Positions 1 through 9,064 of a stretch of DNA of 64,000 nt are shown piece after piece. Location: positions 30,883 to 94,882 of the forward strand of contig NZ_JABUXQ010000006.1 in NCBI RefSeq assembly GCF_014838735.1, read 5' to 3'. The stretch is from Limosilactobacillus portuensis (GTDB lineage: Bacteria > Bacillota > Bacilli > Lactobacillales > Lactobacillaceae). The translations under genes and the position numbers were made by a program. Under the pieces are notes generated by a model. That model was not told where the DNA came from, made no database searches, and saw nothing but the letters and a program-made list of their open reading frames with translations. Positions within the stretch are counted from its first letter, which is position 1. Every line of letters begins with the position of its first letter.

Positions 1-40
1 CCTTGATAATTTGATCCTTACGTTCTTTAGAAATAGCCAT
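1..40 (-). CDS. rpsO: 30S ribosomal protein S15, N-terminal fragment (cut by window edge)
   Basis: Only the first 13 codons are present. The minus strand reads MAISKERKDQIIK, the usual start of bacterial S15, which binds the central domain of 16S rRNA early in 30S assembly. The ATG is at 38-40 and is preceded by a good Shine-Dalgarno sequence (AAAGGTGG, complement of about 49-56). The gene is divergent from rpsT; a promoter is proposed at 144-172, giving a leader of roughly 100 nt. Confidence 0.9.
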   Translation of the reverse strand, partial: MAISKERKDQIIK

Positions 41-143
41 GCTATTTTCCCACCTTTCAATTTTTAAATGCGCCAAGTTCTAAGTATTGCGTCGGTGAGG
101 ATCGCAAAACTGAGAAGAGGCATGGTTCGAACAAACCTTTAAT

Positions 144-172
144 AATATAACCAATTTTCTTCCAAGATGCAA
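144..172 (-). promoter_or_regulatory. Candidate sigma-A promoter and leader of rpsO
   Basis: On the minus strand a TTGCAT box (complement of 167-172) and a TATATT box (complement of 144-149) are separated by 17 nt. Transcription would start near 137 and give a leader of about 97 nt before rpsO. S15 represses its own mRNA through structured leaders in several bacteria. A TTGCG/CGCAA hairpin is visible in this leader, but I cannot show that it is an S15 site. Confidence 0.5.
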
Positions 173-201
173 GTCAATCGTTTCAAAATTCTTCTTTACT
201 A

Positions 202-230
202 TTGCATTGAGAACTAGTCTTTTGTATAAT
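202..230 (+). promoter_or_regulatory. Sigma-A promoter of rpsT
   Basis: A TTGCAT box (202-207) and a perfect TATAAT box (225-230) are separated by exactly 17 nt, about 55 nt before the rpsT start. It is back-to-back with the proposed rpsO promoter. Confidence 0.75.
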
Positions 231-284
231 GACAGATGTTGAAAATTCTGGTCAACTGAATATTGGGTAACGGAGGTGAAACTC

Positions 285-539
285 ATGCCAATTATTAAAT
301 CAGCAATTGAACGTGTTCGTACTAGCGAAAAAGCTGAAGCACGTAACGCATCCCAATTAAGCAAAATGCGTACTGCTATCAAGAAGTTTGACAAGGCAAA
401 GCTTGCTGGCGCAGATAACCTTGATGATCTTTACAAGGCTGCAATCTCAGCAATTGACCGTGCCCACTCAAAGGGTCTTATCAAGGCTAACAAGGCTGCT
501 CGTGACAAGTCACGTCTTTCAGCACGTTACGCTAAGTAA
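285..539 (+). CDS. rpsT: 30S ribosomal protein S20
   Basis: 84-residue, Lys/Ala-rich, fully helical-looking protein starting [20 protein letters not shown], typical of S20, which binds the 5' domain and helix 44 of 16S rRNA. The length matches the family. I chose the ATG at 285 because the GGAGGTGAA Shine-Dalgarno (272-280) would be consumed by the alternative GTG at 276. It is monocistronic: its own promoter lies upstream and a strong rho-independent terminator follows directly. The position next to holA and the comE operon is the usual Firmicutes arrangement. Confidence 0.97.
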   Translation: MPIIKSAIERVRTSEKAEARNASQLSKMRTAIKKFDKAKLAGADNLDDLYKAAISAIDRAHSKGLIKANKAARDKSRLSARYAK

Positions 540-541
540 TT

Positions 542-573
542 AAAAAAGTGAAACTGGAAAGTTTCACTTTTTT
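542..573 (+). terminator. Rho-independent terminator of rpsT
   Basis: A perfect 14-bp stem (542-555 with 560-573), GGAA loop, and a T-rich tail beginning inside the 3' arm. Confidence 0.9.
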
Positions 574-639
574 ATTTTTTAAACAAAAGGAACTATAACA
601 TAAGCATTATTATCTCGATAAAAAACTGTGCAATTAACA

Positions 640-683
640 AAAGGGCTTCAGTGCTCGGTAAATTCCGAACTCTGAAGCCCTTT
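640..683 (-). terminator. Terminator hairpin after holA
   Basis: A 12-bp outer stem AAAGGGCTTCAG / CTGAAGCCCTTT with an inner CTCGG-type core. It lies just beyond the holA stop on the minus strand, with only a modest T-run. The inner core resembles that of the hairpin at 50379-50430. Confidence 0.7.
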
Positions 684-694
684 GTTGATCATAT

Positions 695-1732
695 TCAACC
701 CATCCCTACGCCTTGTTGCTGTCCATACTGAAGCATAAACAGTTGAAAGAGTAGCTTGGGATCGCGTTGTGTTGTTTTCAATGCTTTTTCAATGTTAACT
801 AATCCTAAGTATGCATTCTCTAATGCAAGCAAACTAAATTGACGAACGGTTCGCAGTCCCAGTTTAACCCGATACGGGTGAACTTTTAATTTTTGCGCTA
901 GGCTCCCTTGACTAAGTCCTCGTGAACTCAAAATTTTTATTTGCAATAATAAGCGAAACTGGCTAATTAATACTGCATTAATCCTTAATGGCGGTTGTTG
1001 TCCCGCAATTAATTGATCATACAAGTCAATAGATCTCGTTTGATCATGCTTAAGAACAGCATTAACTAAATCAAAAACGTTTTCATCAAGTGATTGGGGC
1101 ACTAGCTCTTCAACCGCCTGCTGGGTAATATGACGATCCTGGTATGTCAATAACTTTAACTTGCTTAAATTAGCATTCATTAACTCATAGTCAGCATTGG
1201 TCCGTTGAACTAGCTCGTCAATGGCCGCTTCATCAATTGTATACTGATCGCTAGTAAGCTCAGCACGGACCTGTTGCCGAGCATGTGCTTCATCTAAAGG
1301 AGCGGTATCAACTGTTACCGCTACCTTTTTTAGTTCTTTAACAATCTTTTTGCGTCCATCCAGTTTTTCATACGGTGCTAAGAAAACCAAAATAGTTGAT
1401 GGCTCCGGATGTTGTAAATAATTACTTAGCGAGTCAAGATCGTGTTCGATTTTTGTTGGTCCTTTTTCTCCAGTAAAGAAATACGGCTTATTGATCAAAA
1501 CTAGCCGTCGTTCACCAAAAAATGGGGTTGCCATCGCATCATCAAGGGCAACTGCTAACGGCGTTGTTTCCATATCATAGCTTCCCACATTCATTACCCG
1601 TTCTTCTTCTGGAATCAGATGAATAAACATCTCACGTACCCGTTGTATCAATACCTGCTGCGTTCCAAGGGCAAGATAGACCATTGCAGGAGTTTTACTC
1701 GTTATTTGTTGTTTAAGCGTGGTAACATCCAC
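695..1732 (-). CDS. holA: DNA polymerase III delta subunit (clamp-loader)
   Basis: 345 residues, the usual length of HolA/YqeN. Delta opens the beta sliding clamp and belongs to the clamp-loader of the replicative polymerase. The N-terminal part (about 15-150) carries the family pattern MVYLALGTQQVLIQ and FFGERRLVLINKPYF; the C-terminal third is the helical collar domain. Delta normally lacks a working Walker A motif, and none is seen here. A GTG start is chosen because AAAGGAGAT (complement of about 1741-1749) sits 8 nt upstream, inside the end of comEC; the two genes overlap by 31 bp and are probably translationally coupled. Confidence 0.93.
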   Translation of the reverse strand: MDVTTLKQQITSKTPAMVYLALGTQQVLIQRVREMFIHLIPEEERVMNVGSYDMETTPLAVALDDAMATPFFGERRLVLINKPYFFTGEKGPTKIEHDLDSLSNYLQHPEPSTILVFLAPYEKLDGRKKIVKELKKVAVTVDTAPLDEAHARQQVRAELTSDQYTIDEAAIDELVQRTNADYELMNANLSKLKLLTYQDRHITQQAVEELVPQSLDENVFDLVNAVLKHDQTRSIDLYDQLIAGQQPPLRINAVLISQFRLLLQIKILSSRGLSQGSLAQKLKVHPYRVKLGLRTVRQFSLLALENAYLGLVNIEKALKTTQRDPKLLFQLFMLQYGQQQGVGMG

Positions 1733-3921
1733 CCGTATTCATCTCCTTTTAGTTTTGTTTGCCAATGATAGTTGTTTCCATAGTAACGATACCGAATCAT
1801 TCCATACTTCTGGGTTGATATTGACTTAACATTATTTTTTCCTAACATAATTATTGTCTCTTGATTAGGATGACCGTACCGATTTTGTCGTCCAGCAGAA
1901 ATAATACCTATTCGTGGAAGAAGTTGCCTTATGAATTCCGGATCACTTGATGTTCTACTACCATGATGACCTAATTTTAAGACATCTACTCGTAAATCAG
2001 GGTTGCGGTGAATAACATTTCTTTCTCCCTGACGATCCAAATCTCCCATAAACATAAATTTAAGCTGACCAAAGGCTCCTACTAAAACCATTGAATCTTC
2101 ATTTCTTCCTCTTCCCCTGTCAAAAGGGTGCAGAACATGGAGCTTTGAGCATGATAATTTATTACCAGCTACTACTGGAAGAATTTGGAGAGCTTGTTGA
2201 TAATCGACAGGAATTAACTTCATCAAGGAATACTGCTTTTCCATTCCCTTTGGCACCACAATCCGCTTTACTCTAAAGTTTTGTAAAATCGACGTTAAGT
2301 AACCAATATGATCTAAATCATGGTGGCTAAGATAAATTGTATCGATTTTACTAACCCCGCAGCTCTTCAAATAATTAATGCTGGTCTTCGTAGCATAATC
2401 CCTTTTTGCTCGCGTAAGTCGTTTCCCAAATGATAATTTTCCACCTGTATCAATGAGTTCAACCCGATTACTAAACGGATAGCGAATTATCACACTATCA
2501 CCTTGACCAATATCAACAAAGCTAACCTCACCATATAGTGGTACATGAACAGTGATAAAAGCAATGGCATACAAACCGGCAAGAAAAAGCAATGTTCTCA
2601 GCCGATAATGATCAATTATTAGTAAAGTTGCAATAAACAGTAACCAAATAATGATAACTGATGGTTTGCCAAACCTAATCAATCCTGGCCAACTACTTAG
2701 TTCACCTAAAAGCCATTCAAACTCCCTTAGCAAGGAATTAACAAGTACTGGGAAAAGTGGCAACCATTTAAATAACAATGCGCTAATAATTACAGCTGGG
2801 AAAATAATTTCCGAAAAGAATGGAATTATAAGGAAACTACAAATAAATGTTAAAAGGTGAATTTCATAAACAAATGCCAACACTGATGGCAAACTAACCA
2901 AGTTTAGAAGTAATGACTGTCGATAAGAGCGAATATTATCAGGAATAACCTGTAATGCAAACGATAATAAATAACTTAACTGACCACCGAGAGTTAGGAG
3001 AAGCCAAGGATCAAACAATAAACCGCCAAGCAGACTCATTGCCCACCCATCAAGCGAACTTAATCCCGTCATCCGTTGAATCAGGCTCATTTCCGCCATG
3101 ATCACAGCTCGAATCAGACTAATCGAGCCACCACCAATAATTAAATAAACTGGCAGGCTAACAATTAAGAACCATTCAATCTCTTCGCGATTAAAGCGTA
3201 CCCTAATCAATCCCTTTCTTAGGCAATCGATTATTAAAACAACGTGCATCCCAGAAATACAAAATAAATGTAATAACCCTAACCGTTTAACATTCTCCAA
3301 CATCTCTGCACTCTGGTCATTCTTCATCCCCAAAATTAGTTGTTGACAATAACTAGCAAGTGGGTGAGGGAAATGGCTAAAGTAGGTAGATAACTTTGCA
3401 CGTAAAATATGACACCGTTGGGTTAATCCTGGCTGATAATCGTTCTCAATTCGCAGTTGTTTACACTTAACCTGATTATAAATATGGAACTGCCAATAAT
3501 AACGTTGTGAATCAAATTGATTAAAATTAGTAGCCGGCTCAAGAGGATGCTTATTCCCGGAAATTGTCCACCGCATTAGTTCCCTTGTCTTGCTAATTTT
3601 TTGGACTTCCCGATAATTCTTTGCAAAGTAAACTAGAATTATCCTTTCACCGGTTTCAATATCTGTTGCCCGAGCACTAATAAAATAGTCATTACTTGTT
3701 ACTTGATCTGGTAAAACCAAGTATGTTCGATTAGTAATCTCGCACTGCTGCTTAACCGTAGTTGACCGAATTTTCTGCTGTTCATTAAAACACCCAACTG
3801 ATACAAGAACTGCAATACAGCACGTTATGATTAAAATCAGTCGTTCTTTTAAGCTAATGATTCGATAAAAGATTAACGCAAGCAGAATCAGCAGCCAATA
3901 ATAATGATTTAGGATAATCAC
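1702..3921 (-). CDS. comEC: ComEC/Rec2 competence DNA-translocation channel protein
   Basis: About 739 residues, inner-membrane channel that carries one strand of transforming DNA into the cytoplasm. Order: short N-terminal membrane segments, an extracellular OB/DUF4131-like part (about 60-180), a polytopic competence domain (about 185-450), then a metallo-beta-lactamase-like domain with HHDLDHIG near residue 535 and LGHHGS near 640, the pattern proposed to degrade the non-transported strand. The gene appears intact. The start is uncertain: the GTG at 3919-3921 has a weak ribosome site, and the same frame stays open for about 17 more codons up to the end of comEB (VTIYNRVIFPAIVAGLVT), so a rarer upstream start is possible. 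It forms an operon with comEA, comEB and holA. Confidence 0.92.
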   Translation of the reverse strand: MIILNHYYWLLILLALIFYRIISLKERLILIITCCIAVLVSVGCFNEQQKIRSTTVKQQCEITNRTYLVLPDQVTSNDYFISARATDIETGERIILVYFAKNYREVQKISKTRELMRWTISGNKHPLEPATNFNQFDSQRYYWQFHIYNQVKCKQLRIENDYQPGLTQRCHILRAKLSTYFSHFPHPLASYCQQLILGMKNDQSAEMLENVKRLGLLHLFCISGMHVVLIIDCLRKGLIRVRFNREEIEWFLIVSLPVYLIIGGGSISLIRAVIMAEMSLIQRMTGLSSLDGWAMSLLGGLLFDPWLLLTLGGQLSYLLSFALQVIPDNIRSYRQSLLLNLVSLPSVLAFVYEIHLLTFICSFLIIPFFSEIIFPAVIISALLFKWLPLFPVLVNSLLREFEWLLGELSSWPGLIRFGKPSVIIIWLLFIATLLIIDHYRLRTLLFLAGLYAIAFITVHVPLYGEVSFVDIGQGDSVIIRYPFSNRVELIDTGGKLSFGKRLTRAKRDYATKTSINYLKSCGVSKIDTIYLSHHDLDHIGYLTSILQNFRVKRIVVPKGMEKQYSLMKLIPVDYQQALQILPVVAGNKLSCSKLHVLHPFDRGRGRNEDSMVLVGAFGQLKFMFMGDLDRQGERNVIHRNPDLRVDVLKLGHHGSRTSSDPEFIRQLLPRIGIISAGRQNRYGHPNQETIIMLGKNNVKSISTQKYGMIRYRYYGNNYHWQTKLKGDEYGWMLPRLNNK

Positions 3922-3971
3922 CGTTACTAATCCGGCAACAATTGCCGGAAAAATAACCCGATTATAAATCG

Positions 3972-4457
3972 TTACTTCTGCTCTGGATGGATGTATTGAT
4001 CCAAAGCAACCTGTTCAAGGATATTGTCGTCTAATTTAATTTGATTAAGGCGGATATTCTTTAATTTAATTAGTTTCATAGCATACTCATCATTATGATA
4101 ATTCCGAATATAGTTAATTTCCTTGATTCCAGCCTGCAAAAGACTCTTTGTACACTGTAAACAAGGAAAATCAGTTACGTACAAGCTAGCACCATCAGTA
4201 GAAATCCCAAACTTCGCACATTGCAAGATTGCGTTCATCTCAGCATGAATAGTTCTTACACAATGACCATCACGTAGGTAACACCCTTCGTCAATACAGT
4301 GCGCATCCCCCGAAACAGAACCATTATAACCACCGGCAATAATCCGCTTATCCCGTACTAAAACGGCACCAACGGATAACCGATTGCAAGTACTTCTTGA
4401 TGCTAATAGTGCTGCTTGAATCATAAAATATTGATCCCAATCAATCCTCTTTTTCAT
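3972..4457 (-). CDS. comEB: ComE operon protein 2, dCMP/cytidine-type deaminase family
   Basis: 161 residues. The zinc-dependent deaminase signature is complete: HAEMNAI with H71 and E73, and PCLQC with C99 and C102. Extra early Cys/His residues (about 54-66) match the second zinc site of dCMP deaminases. The family converts dCMP to dUMP; ComEB lies in the com operon of Bacillus but is not strictly needed for DNA uptake there. ATG 4455-4457 is preferred; a GTG at 4464-4466 three codons upstream is the alternative and has a comparable ribosome site. Confidence 0.92.
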   Translation of the reverse strand: MKKRIDWDQYFMIQAALLASRSTCNRLSVGAVLVRDKRIIAGGYNGSVSGDAHCIDEGCYLRDGHCVRTIHAEMNAILQCAKFGISTDGASLYVTDFPCLQCTKSLLQAGIKEINYIRNYHNDEYAMKLIKLKNIRLNQIKLDDNILEQVALDQYIHPEQK

Positions 4458-4520
4458 CTTTTCCACACTTTCCGAATACTTTTGATGACTAGTATAACAA
4501 ACTTAAAATCAAACTAAAAA

Positions 4521-5165
4521 TTAGACTGCTAACATCGGTTTCAACTTAGTAACGGTTTTTTCACCAAAGCCATTAATATTTTTTAGATCATCGACCGAAT
4601 TAAAGCTTCCATGTTCCTGACGATATTTGAGGATTAGATCCGCTTTCTTATCCCCGATTCCCGTAATCCTACATAATTGCTCTTTAGTAGCAGTATTAAG
4701 ATTAATAATTTCCTGGCTACCATTAGGAGGATTCTCATTCGTTGCTGAGGTTGATAATCCACCTCCCGATAATGATGCCGGAATTTGTTCACCCTTTTTC
4801 GGAATATAGATAACCTGGGCGTCAACCAGCTGCTTAGCCAGATTTACTTGGTTCATATCAGCATCGGGAGTTTCATGACCCGCTGCAGCTAAAGCTTCAT
4901 TTATCCGCGAACCTCCCGGCAATCGATAAACTCCTGGATGAAGGACTGCTCCCTTAATGTCGACACATACCGCCTTCCCTCCCTTCACCTGTGATTGTTT
5001 CTGGGTGGTCGGTATTTTCTTATCAGTCGTTGCAAAGGGATCATTATTAACGCTAGTCTGTGGATGATATACTTTTCCCCCAACTACGATAGCCCCTACT
5101 AAAAGAACGCCAATCATAATTATTTTATTACGGTAATTCAACCAGATTTCCTCTAAGTGTTCCAT
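4521..5165 (-). CDS. comEA: ComEA, membrane-anchored DNA receptor for transformation
   Basis: 214 residues. One N-terminal membrane anchor (about 13-31), a Ser/Thr/Lys-rich spacer, an SLBB-type domain (about 65-125, starting VDIKGAVLHPGVY), a Gly/Ser/Asn linker, and a C-terminal pair of helix-hairpin-helix motifs (about 153-214, INLNTATKEQL and GIGDKKA, then GFGEKTV). ComEA binds double-stranded DNA outside the membrane and passes it to ComEC. The GGGGGAT ribosome site before the ATG is strong. It is the first gene of the comEA-comEB-comEC-holA block. Confidence 0.95.
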   Translation of the reverse strand: MEHLEEIWLNYRNKIIMIGVLLVGAIVVGGKVYHPQTSVNNDPFATTDKKIPTTQKQSQVKGGKAVCVDIKGAVLHPGVYRLPGGSRINEALAAAGHETPDADMNQVNLAKQLVDAQVIYIPKKGEQIPASLSGGGLSTSATNENPPNGSQEIINLNTATKEQLCRITGIGDKKADLILKYRQEHGSFNSVDDLKNINGFGEKTVTKLKPMLAV

Positions 5166-5290
5166 AAATTATCCCCCTACTAATAAAGAACGCCAAAATT
5201 TAGTTTTTGCACGTTTAAATTTTAAAAAAGGAAGAATAACCTATATCCTCATTCCTCGGAGACCCACTCGACCTTCAATCCAAAAAATAA

Positions 5291-5320
5291 GAGACCAGAA
5301 AATTGCTGTTCTCTGGTCTC
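5291..5320 (-). terminator. Terminator after the coaD-ylbL operon
   Basis: Stem GAGACCAGA / TCTGGTCTC (5291-5299 with 5312-5320), followed on the minus strand by TTATTTTTTG. It separates ylbL from comEA. Confidence 0.85.
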
Positions 5321-5334
5321 TAACTTAACACCTG

Positions 5335-6384
5335 CTATGGATGTGCTTTTAAATATTTAACTGCATCATTAAATGACGATACTGGCACTACTTTCATCCC
5401 CGGTGCAGACTTTTGTGCGGTTTTCTTGGCTAATTGGTAATTTGTCATGTGTTGCTCTTCATACTTGAGAAGGAGCTTAGATGGCTTGACATAAGGAGCA
5501 AAGAAGATTGTTGCACCAGCTTTATGGGCCGCAATTACCTTTTTGTCAATTCCGCCAATTTCACCAACCGAACCATCAGGGTTAATCGTTCCAGTTCCAG
5601 CGATCTTCCGTCCGTGGCGTAAATCCTGACCAGTCAATTGCTGGTAGATCTGTAAGCTAAACATTAAACCGCCAGAAGGTCCTCCTAGCTGACCCGGATT
5701 AACCTTAACCGGAATTTTAGTATGAACCTTAACATTATCAGTCAAAACAATCCCAATTCCAACCCGCGAACTAGCAATCTTTACTAATGGCTTAGTAACC
5801 GTATGATGACGACCATCATGAAGATAGGTTACCGTTAACGGTGAACCGACTTTTCGCTTAGCAATATACTTCTGAAATCCTTGAGCGGTATCAAAGTGAT
5901 GACCATTAACTTTGGTTATCGTATCACCAACTTTAATATCTTTTTTGAATTTTGAATTCTTTTCAACTTCAAGAACATAGATCCCCAGGTACCGTTTGCT
6001 GACTTCTTGATGGGCAGCTTTATATGCGTTCGCAATTGCTTCATTAATTGCGCTTTGCATGTAAAAGTCTTGAACCTTATCAAAGGTTGCATTATTTTGA
6101 CCACCAGTAACAGCTTGCTTGCTTTCAATTGTATTATAAGGGGTTAGCTTAGCCCAAAGATAGGTTGCAGGACGCGCTTGCTGAAGATAAACAGAAGTAA
6201 TCATGAAACTTCCCTTCTGCTTATCAGGATGGCCCTTAATTTTAACGTAAGAACGTAAACTATCAGCAGTCCCCGGACTCTCAATATACTTATTAAGCGG
6301 CCAAAACAGGAACCAGCCGACAAATAATACGGCAAATAAAGTTAGTAATATTCGCCGCATAATTAACTTATCTTGTTTTTTCAT
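5335..6384 (-). CDS. ylbL: PDZ-Lon (S16) membrane protease, YlbL/SepM family
   Basis: 349 residues. One N-terminal membrane segment (about 10-28), a PDZ domain (about 120-200), and a C-terminal Lon-type S16 protease domain (about 225-340). The nucleophile Ser lies in GGPSGGLMFS (near 236) and the general base Lys in GGIDKKV (near 281), so the catalytic dyad is present. In streptococci the SepM relative trims the competence-stimulating peptide outside the cell; in Bacillus YlbL contributes to cleaving a division inhibitor. The substrate here is unknown. The start overlaps the end of coaD by 17 bp, so it is probably coupled. Confidence 0.9.
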   Translation of the reverse strand: MKKQDKLIMRRILLTLFAVLFVGWFLFWPLNKYIESPGTADSLRSYVKIKGHPDKQKGSFMITSVYLQQARPATYLWAKLTPYNTIESKQAVTGGQNNATFDKVQDFYMQSAINEAIANAYKAAHQEVSKRYLGIYVLEVEKNSKFKKDIKVGDTITKVNGHHFDTAQGFQKYIAKRKVGSPLTVTYLHDGRHHTVTKPLVKIASSRVGIGIVLTDNVKVHTKIPVKVNPGQLGGPSGGLMFSLQIYQQLTGQDLRHGRKIAGTGTINPDGSVGEIGGIDKKVIAAHKAGATIFFAPYVKPSKLLLKYEEQHMTNYQLAKKTAQKSAPGMKVVPVSSFNDAVKYLKAHP

Positions 6385-6889
6385 TATGCTCCTTAACCTG
6401 CTTTAGCTTCTCCTCTTCAATTCGCTGTTTCAGTGCTTCATTAATGTTCTTTGGCAAGTAAGCAGAAATATCACCACCAGAAGATGTAACTTCCTTTAAG
6501 ATACTGCTAGACAAGTGCTGATATTCTGGCTTTGCAAGGAAGAATACCGTCTCACACTGATCATCTAAGAAATTATTCATTGCGGCAATATCACGTTCAT
6601 ATTGAAAATCGGTTGTATTCCGCAAACCACGCATTAAGTAATCGGCACCAATTCTATTCATTAAATCAACGGTTAGGCCGTCATTCGTGATTACTGAAAC
6701 ATTATCCAACCCCGAAACGGCTTCACGAATCTGTGCTACCCGTTCTTCAACCGTAAATAACGGCTTTTTACTGCGATTAGTCATTACCGCAACTGCTAAC
6801 TGATCAAATAGCGCACTTCCCCGTTTAATCAGGTCAAGATGTCCTAACGTCAACGGATCAAATGTTCCGGGAAATACTGCAACTTTCAT
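6368..6889 (-). CDS. coaD: Phosphopantetheine adenylyltransferase
   Basis: 173 residues, close to the usual 160-170. It transfers AMP from ATP to 4'-phosphopantetheine, giving dephospho-CoA, the penultimate step of CoA synthesis. The nucleotidyltransferase signature TFDPLTLGH is at residues 9-17 and the second motif SSSILKEV is present near 130. The tail is longer and more charged than in most homologues. It sits in the conserved block rsmD-coaD-ylbL, as in Bacillus (ylbH-ylbI-ylbL). Confidence 0.96.
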   Translation of the reverse strand: MKVAVFPGTFDPLTLGHLDLIKRGSALFDQLAVAVMTNRSKKPLFTVEERVAQIREAVSGLDNVSVITNDGLTVDLMNRIGADYLMRGLRNTTDFQYERDIAAMNNFLDDQCETVFFLAKPEYQHLSSSILKEVTSSGGDISAYLPKNINEALKQRIEEEKLKQVKEHNEKTR

Positions 6890-6894
6890 TCTAT

Positions 6895-7452
6895 TTACCC
6901 TCTTTCAAATCGATAAAAATTCAAAACCGTAATTCCGTAATTCTGTCGTTTAATAAAGCTAAACGAATCTATATTCTCAGGCAGATTAGCTTCCTGATTA
7001 GTTTCGGCAACTATTAATGCATCATCATTCAGAAGATTAAGTTCAGCCATTCTTGTCATATCCTTAACAATCTGCTGTTTGGCATATGGGGGGTCAAGAT
7101 AAACCAAGTCAAACTTTTTTTCCTGTTTTGCAAGAACGGTCAAGGCTTTGCGCGAGTCCATCTTCAAAACAGTGAATTTTTCAGGATGCTTTGTTACCCC
7201 AATATTATCCTTAATCGTCTTAATTGCCGGATAAGCGCGGTCAACTAAAATAGCATGCTCAATTCCTCTTGAGACTCCCTCGATACTAAGGCCACCACTA
7301 CCGCCATATAAGTCTAGACTCGTTCCGCCACTAAAATAAGGACCAATAATGTTAAATAATGCTTCTTTTACTTTATCAGTCGTCGGTCGCGTCGCCATTC
7401 CTGGAACAGCACTTAATCGACGACCACCAAATTCACCAGCAACAATTCTCAT
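6895..7452 (-). CDS. rsmD: 16S rRNA (guanine966-N2)-methyltransferase RsmD
   Basis: 185 residues. Rossmann-fold methyltransferase with the SAM-binding LDLYGGSGGLSIE (about 46-58) and the catalytic DPPYAK (about 119-124) typical of N2-guanine methylases. The start MRIVAGEFGGRRL is diagnostic of the RsmD/YlbH family, which methylates G966 of 16S rRNA in the nascent 30S particle. Five bases separate it from coaD. Confidence 0.95.
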   Translation of the reverse strand: MRIVAGEFGGRRLSAVPGMATRPTTDKVKEALFNIIGPYFSGGTSLDLYGGSGGLSIEGVSRGIEHAILVDRAYPAIKTIKDNIGVTKHPEKFTVLKMDSRKALTVLAKQEKKFDLVYLDPPYAKQQIVKDMTRMAELNLLNDDALIVAETNQEANLPENIDSFSFIKRQNYGITVLNFYRFERG

Positions 7453-7454
7453 TC

Positions 7455-7733
7455 TTAATCATCCTCATCATGTTGTTTGTATAAGCCTGTTTGTTCCAGA
7501 TCGGTTAAGGTTGGATCGAGATCTGGGCGAGCAGAACTAATAACTCGCTTAACCGCACGCAAATGTTGAACTCGCTCTTTAACTTCATCGTAACGATCCT
7601 GATTAACGTATAGGATTGCATAATGGAAATGCTTTGATGCATACCGCAACTGACCATAATGATGTAAACTTCGCAATACCCGACGTCCATTGTAATAGAC
7701 AATGATTGCTCGTCGTTTGGTTAAGTTGAACAT
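7455..7733 (-). CDS. UPF0298/DUF2129 family protein YlbG
   Basis: 92 residues, recognised as the YlbG family by the N-terminal RRAIIVYYNGRRVLRSLHHYG and the conserved HFHYAILYVN segment. Its function is unknown; in Bacillus it always lies just before ylbH (rsmD), as here, with a 2-bp gap. It is small, soluble and has no catalytic motif I can name. Overlapping frames in the same stretch have no support. Confidence 0.88.
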   Translation of the reverse strand: MFNLTKRRAIIVYYNGRRVLRSLHHYGQLRYASKHFHYAILYVNQDRYDEVKERVQHLRAVKRVISSARPDLDPTLTDLEQTGLYKQHDEDD

Positions 7734-7738
7734 GTTCT

Positions 7739-8947
7739 TTACCCCCTAGCACTTCTTTGTTGACGAACGCTTCTTCGTAACGCCCGCTGTTTATTTTGCT
7801 GGATACTAATATTCATAATGATTCCAACAGTGAATGATAGGATCAGCATACTCGACCCACCGTAACTAATAAAGGGAAAAGTTACACCAGTAATTGGCAA
7901 CAAACCTAAAACTCCCCCAATATTAAAGAATGCTTCAATTAAAATAAACGTCGCCGAACCATAGCACAGTAACATCTCATACATTGAATTACTACGGACG
8001 CCAATTTGAATCATCCGACAAATGATGATCATCAATAGTATTAGAATAACACTAACACCAACAAGTCCTAGTTCTTCACTTGTGATTGACATAATAAAGT
8101 CGGTGTTTGGTTCGGGAAGGTAGCCCATCTTCTGAACACTATTTCCGAGGCCAGAACCAAAAACACCACCATTACTGATCGCATAGTACGAATTAACTAA
8201 CTGACTTCCAGATCCAGAAGCATTACCGAATGGGTTCAAGAAAGCCACAAATCGTGCCATCCGATAGCCATGAATCAAGCCACTTTCAACGGCTTTTTCA
8301 ACTAATAGGTAGCACATTGTCGGAATAATAAGCAAAACACTAATTCCAAAACTCCAGCGAAAATCACAGGCGAGAAAAAGAACGGCAACAATCATCACAT
8401 TAATTGCCATCCCTCCGATATCCGGTTGAAGAACAATTAAGAGCAAGCAAAGAGCAACTACCAGCCAGGGGCCACCCCCAGAACTAATAAAGTGATCATT
8501 TCGAGCCCGAACCCGTGCCATCCGATCAGAAAGATATAAGATAAAATAAATCTTACAAATTTCCACTGGTTGAATGTTAATCACACCAAGGTTAATCCAC
8601 CCCTTGGCCCCATTGACCGCATGACTCAGCACAAGAACAAACAAGAGCATCCCAACCATCACAAGTGTTGAATCACGTAAAAACCGTGGCGTTCGGTAAT
8701 GCCTTAGGGGATAATTAGCCCCAAAAATTAAGCAGCCGATCCCCATAATTACATAGATCGTTTGCTTAATCAGGTAGGAAGTTGGGTTTCCTCCATTCTG
8801 CATTTCAATTGCTGAACTAGCAGAATATACCATGACAATTCCAATCATACACAAAACTAAGTAGGGGACCATTAAATAATAATCCCAGTAATGAAAGTTC
8901 TTTCTGATCTGAGAAATATGAATTTTATGAATATGTTTAACTTTCAC
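7739..8947 (-). CDS. ftsW: FtsW, SEDS-family septal peptidoglycan polymerase
   Basis: 402 residues with about ten membrane segments. SEDS signatures are visible: GAKGWINLG and IQPVEICK in the middle, and PITGVTFPFISYGGSS near the C-terminus. FtsW polymerises lipid II glycan strands at the septum with a class B penicillin-binding protein. I call FtsW rather than RodA because of its ylb-side neighbourhood and the basic C-terminal tail. The start is GTG with AGGTAGGTG upstream. It lies immediately before ylbG. Confidence 0.9.
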   Translation of the reverse strand: MKVKHIHKIHISQIRKNFHYWDYYLMVPYLVLCMIGIVMVYSASSAIEMQNGGNPTSYLIKQTIYVIMGIGCLIFGANYPLRHYRTPRFLRDSTLVMVGMLLFVLVLSHAVNGAKGWINLGVINIQPVEICKIYFILYLSDRMARVRARNDHFISSGGGPWLVVALCLLLIVLQPDIGGMAINVMIVAVLFLACDFRWSFGISVLLIIPTMCYLLVEKAVESGLIHGYRMARFVAFLNPFGNASGSGSQLVNSYYAISNGGVFGSGLGNSVQKMGYLPEPNTDFIMSITSEELGLVGVSVILILLMIIICRMIQIGVRSNSMYEMLLCYGSATFILIEAFFNIGGVLGLLPITGVTFPFISYGGSSMLILSFTVGIIMNISIQQNKQRALRRSVRQQRSARG

Positions 8948-9064
8948 TATTGCACCTACCTAATCGAAAAAATTCTCTTTTATTATACACCAAAAAGAAA
9001 AATAGTCCTGAAGATGATGTAAAGACTACCATCCACAGCACTATTCTTAAAATAATATTATTAA

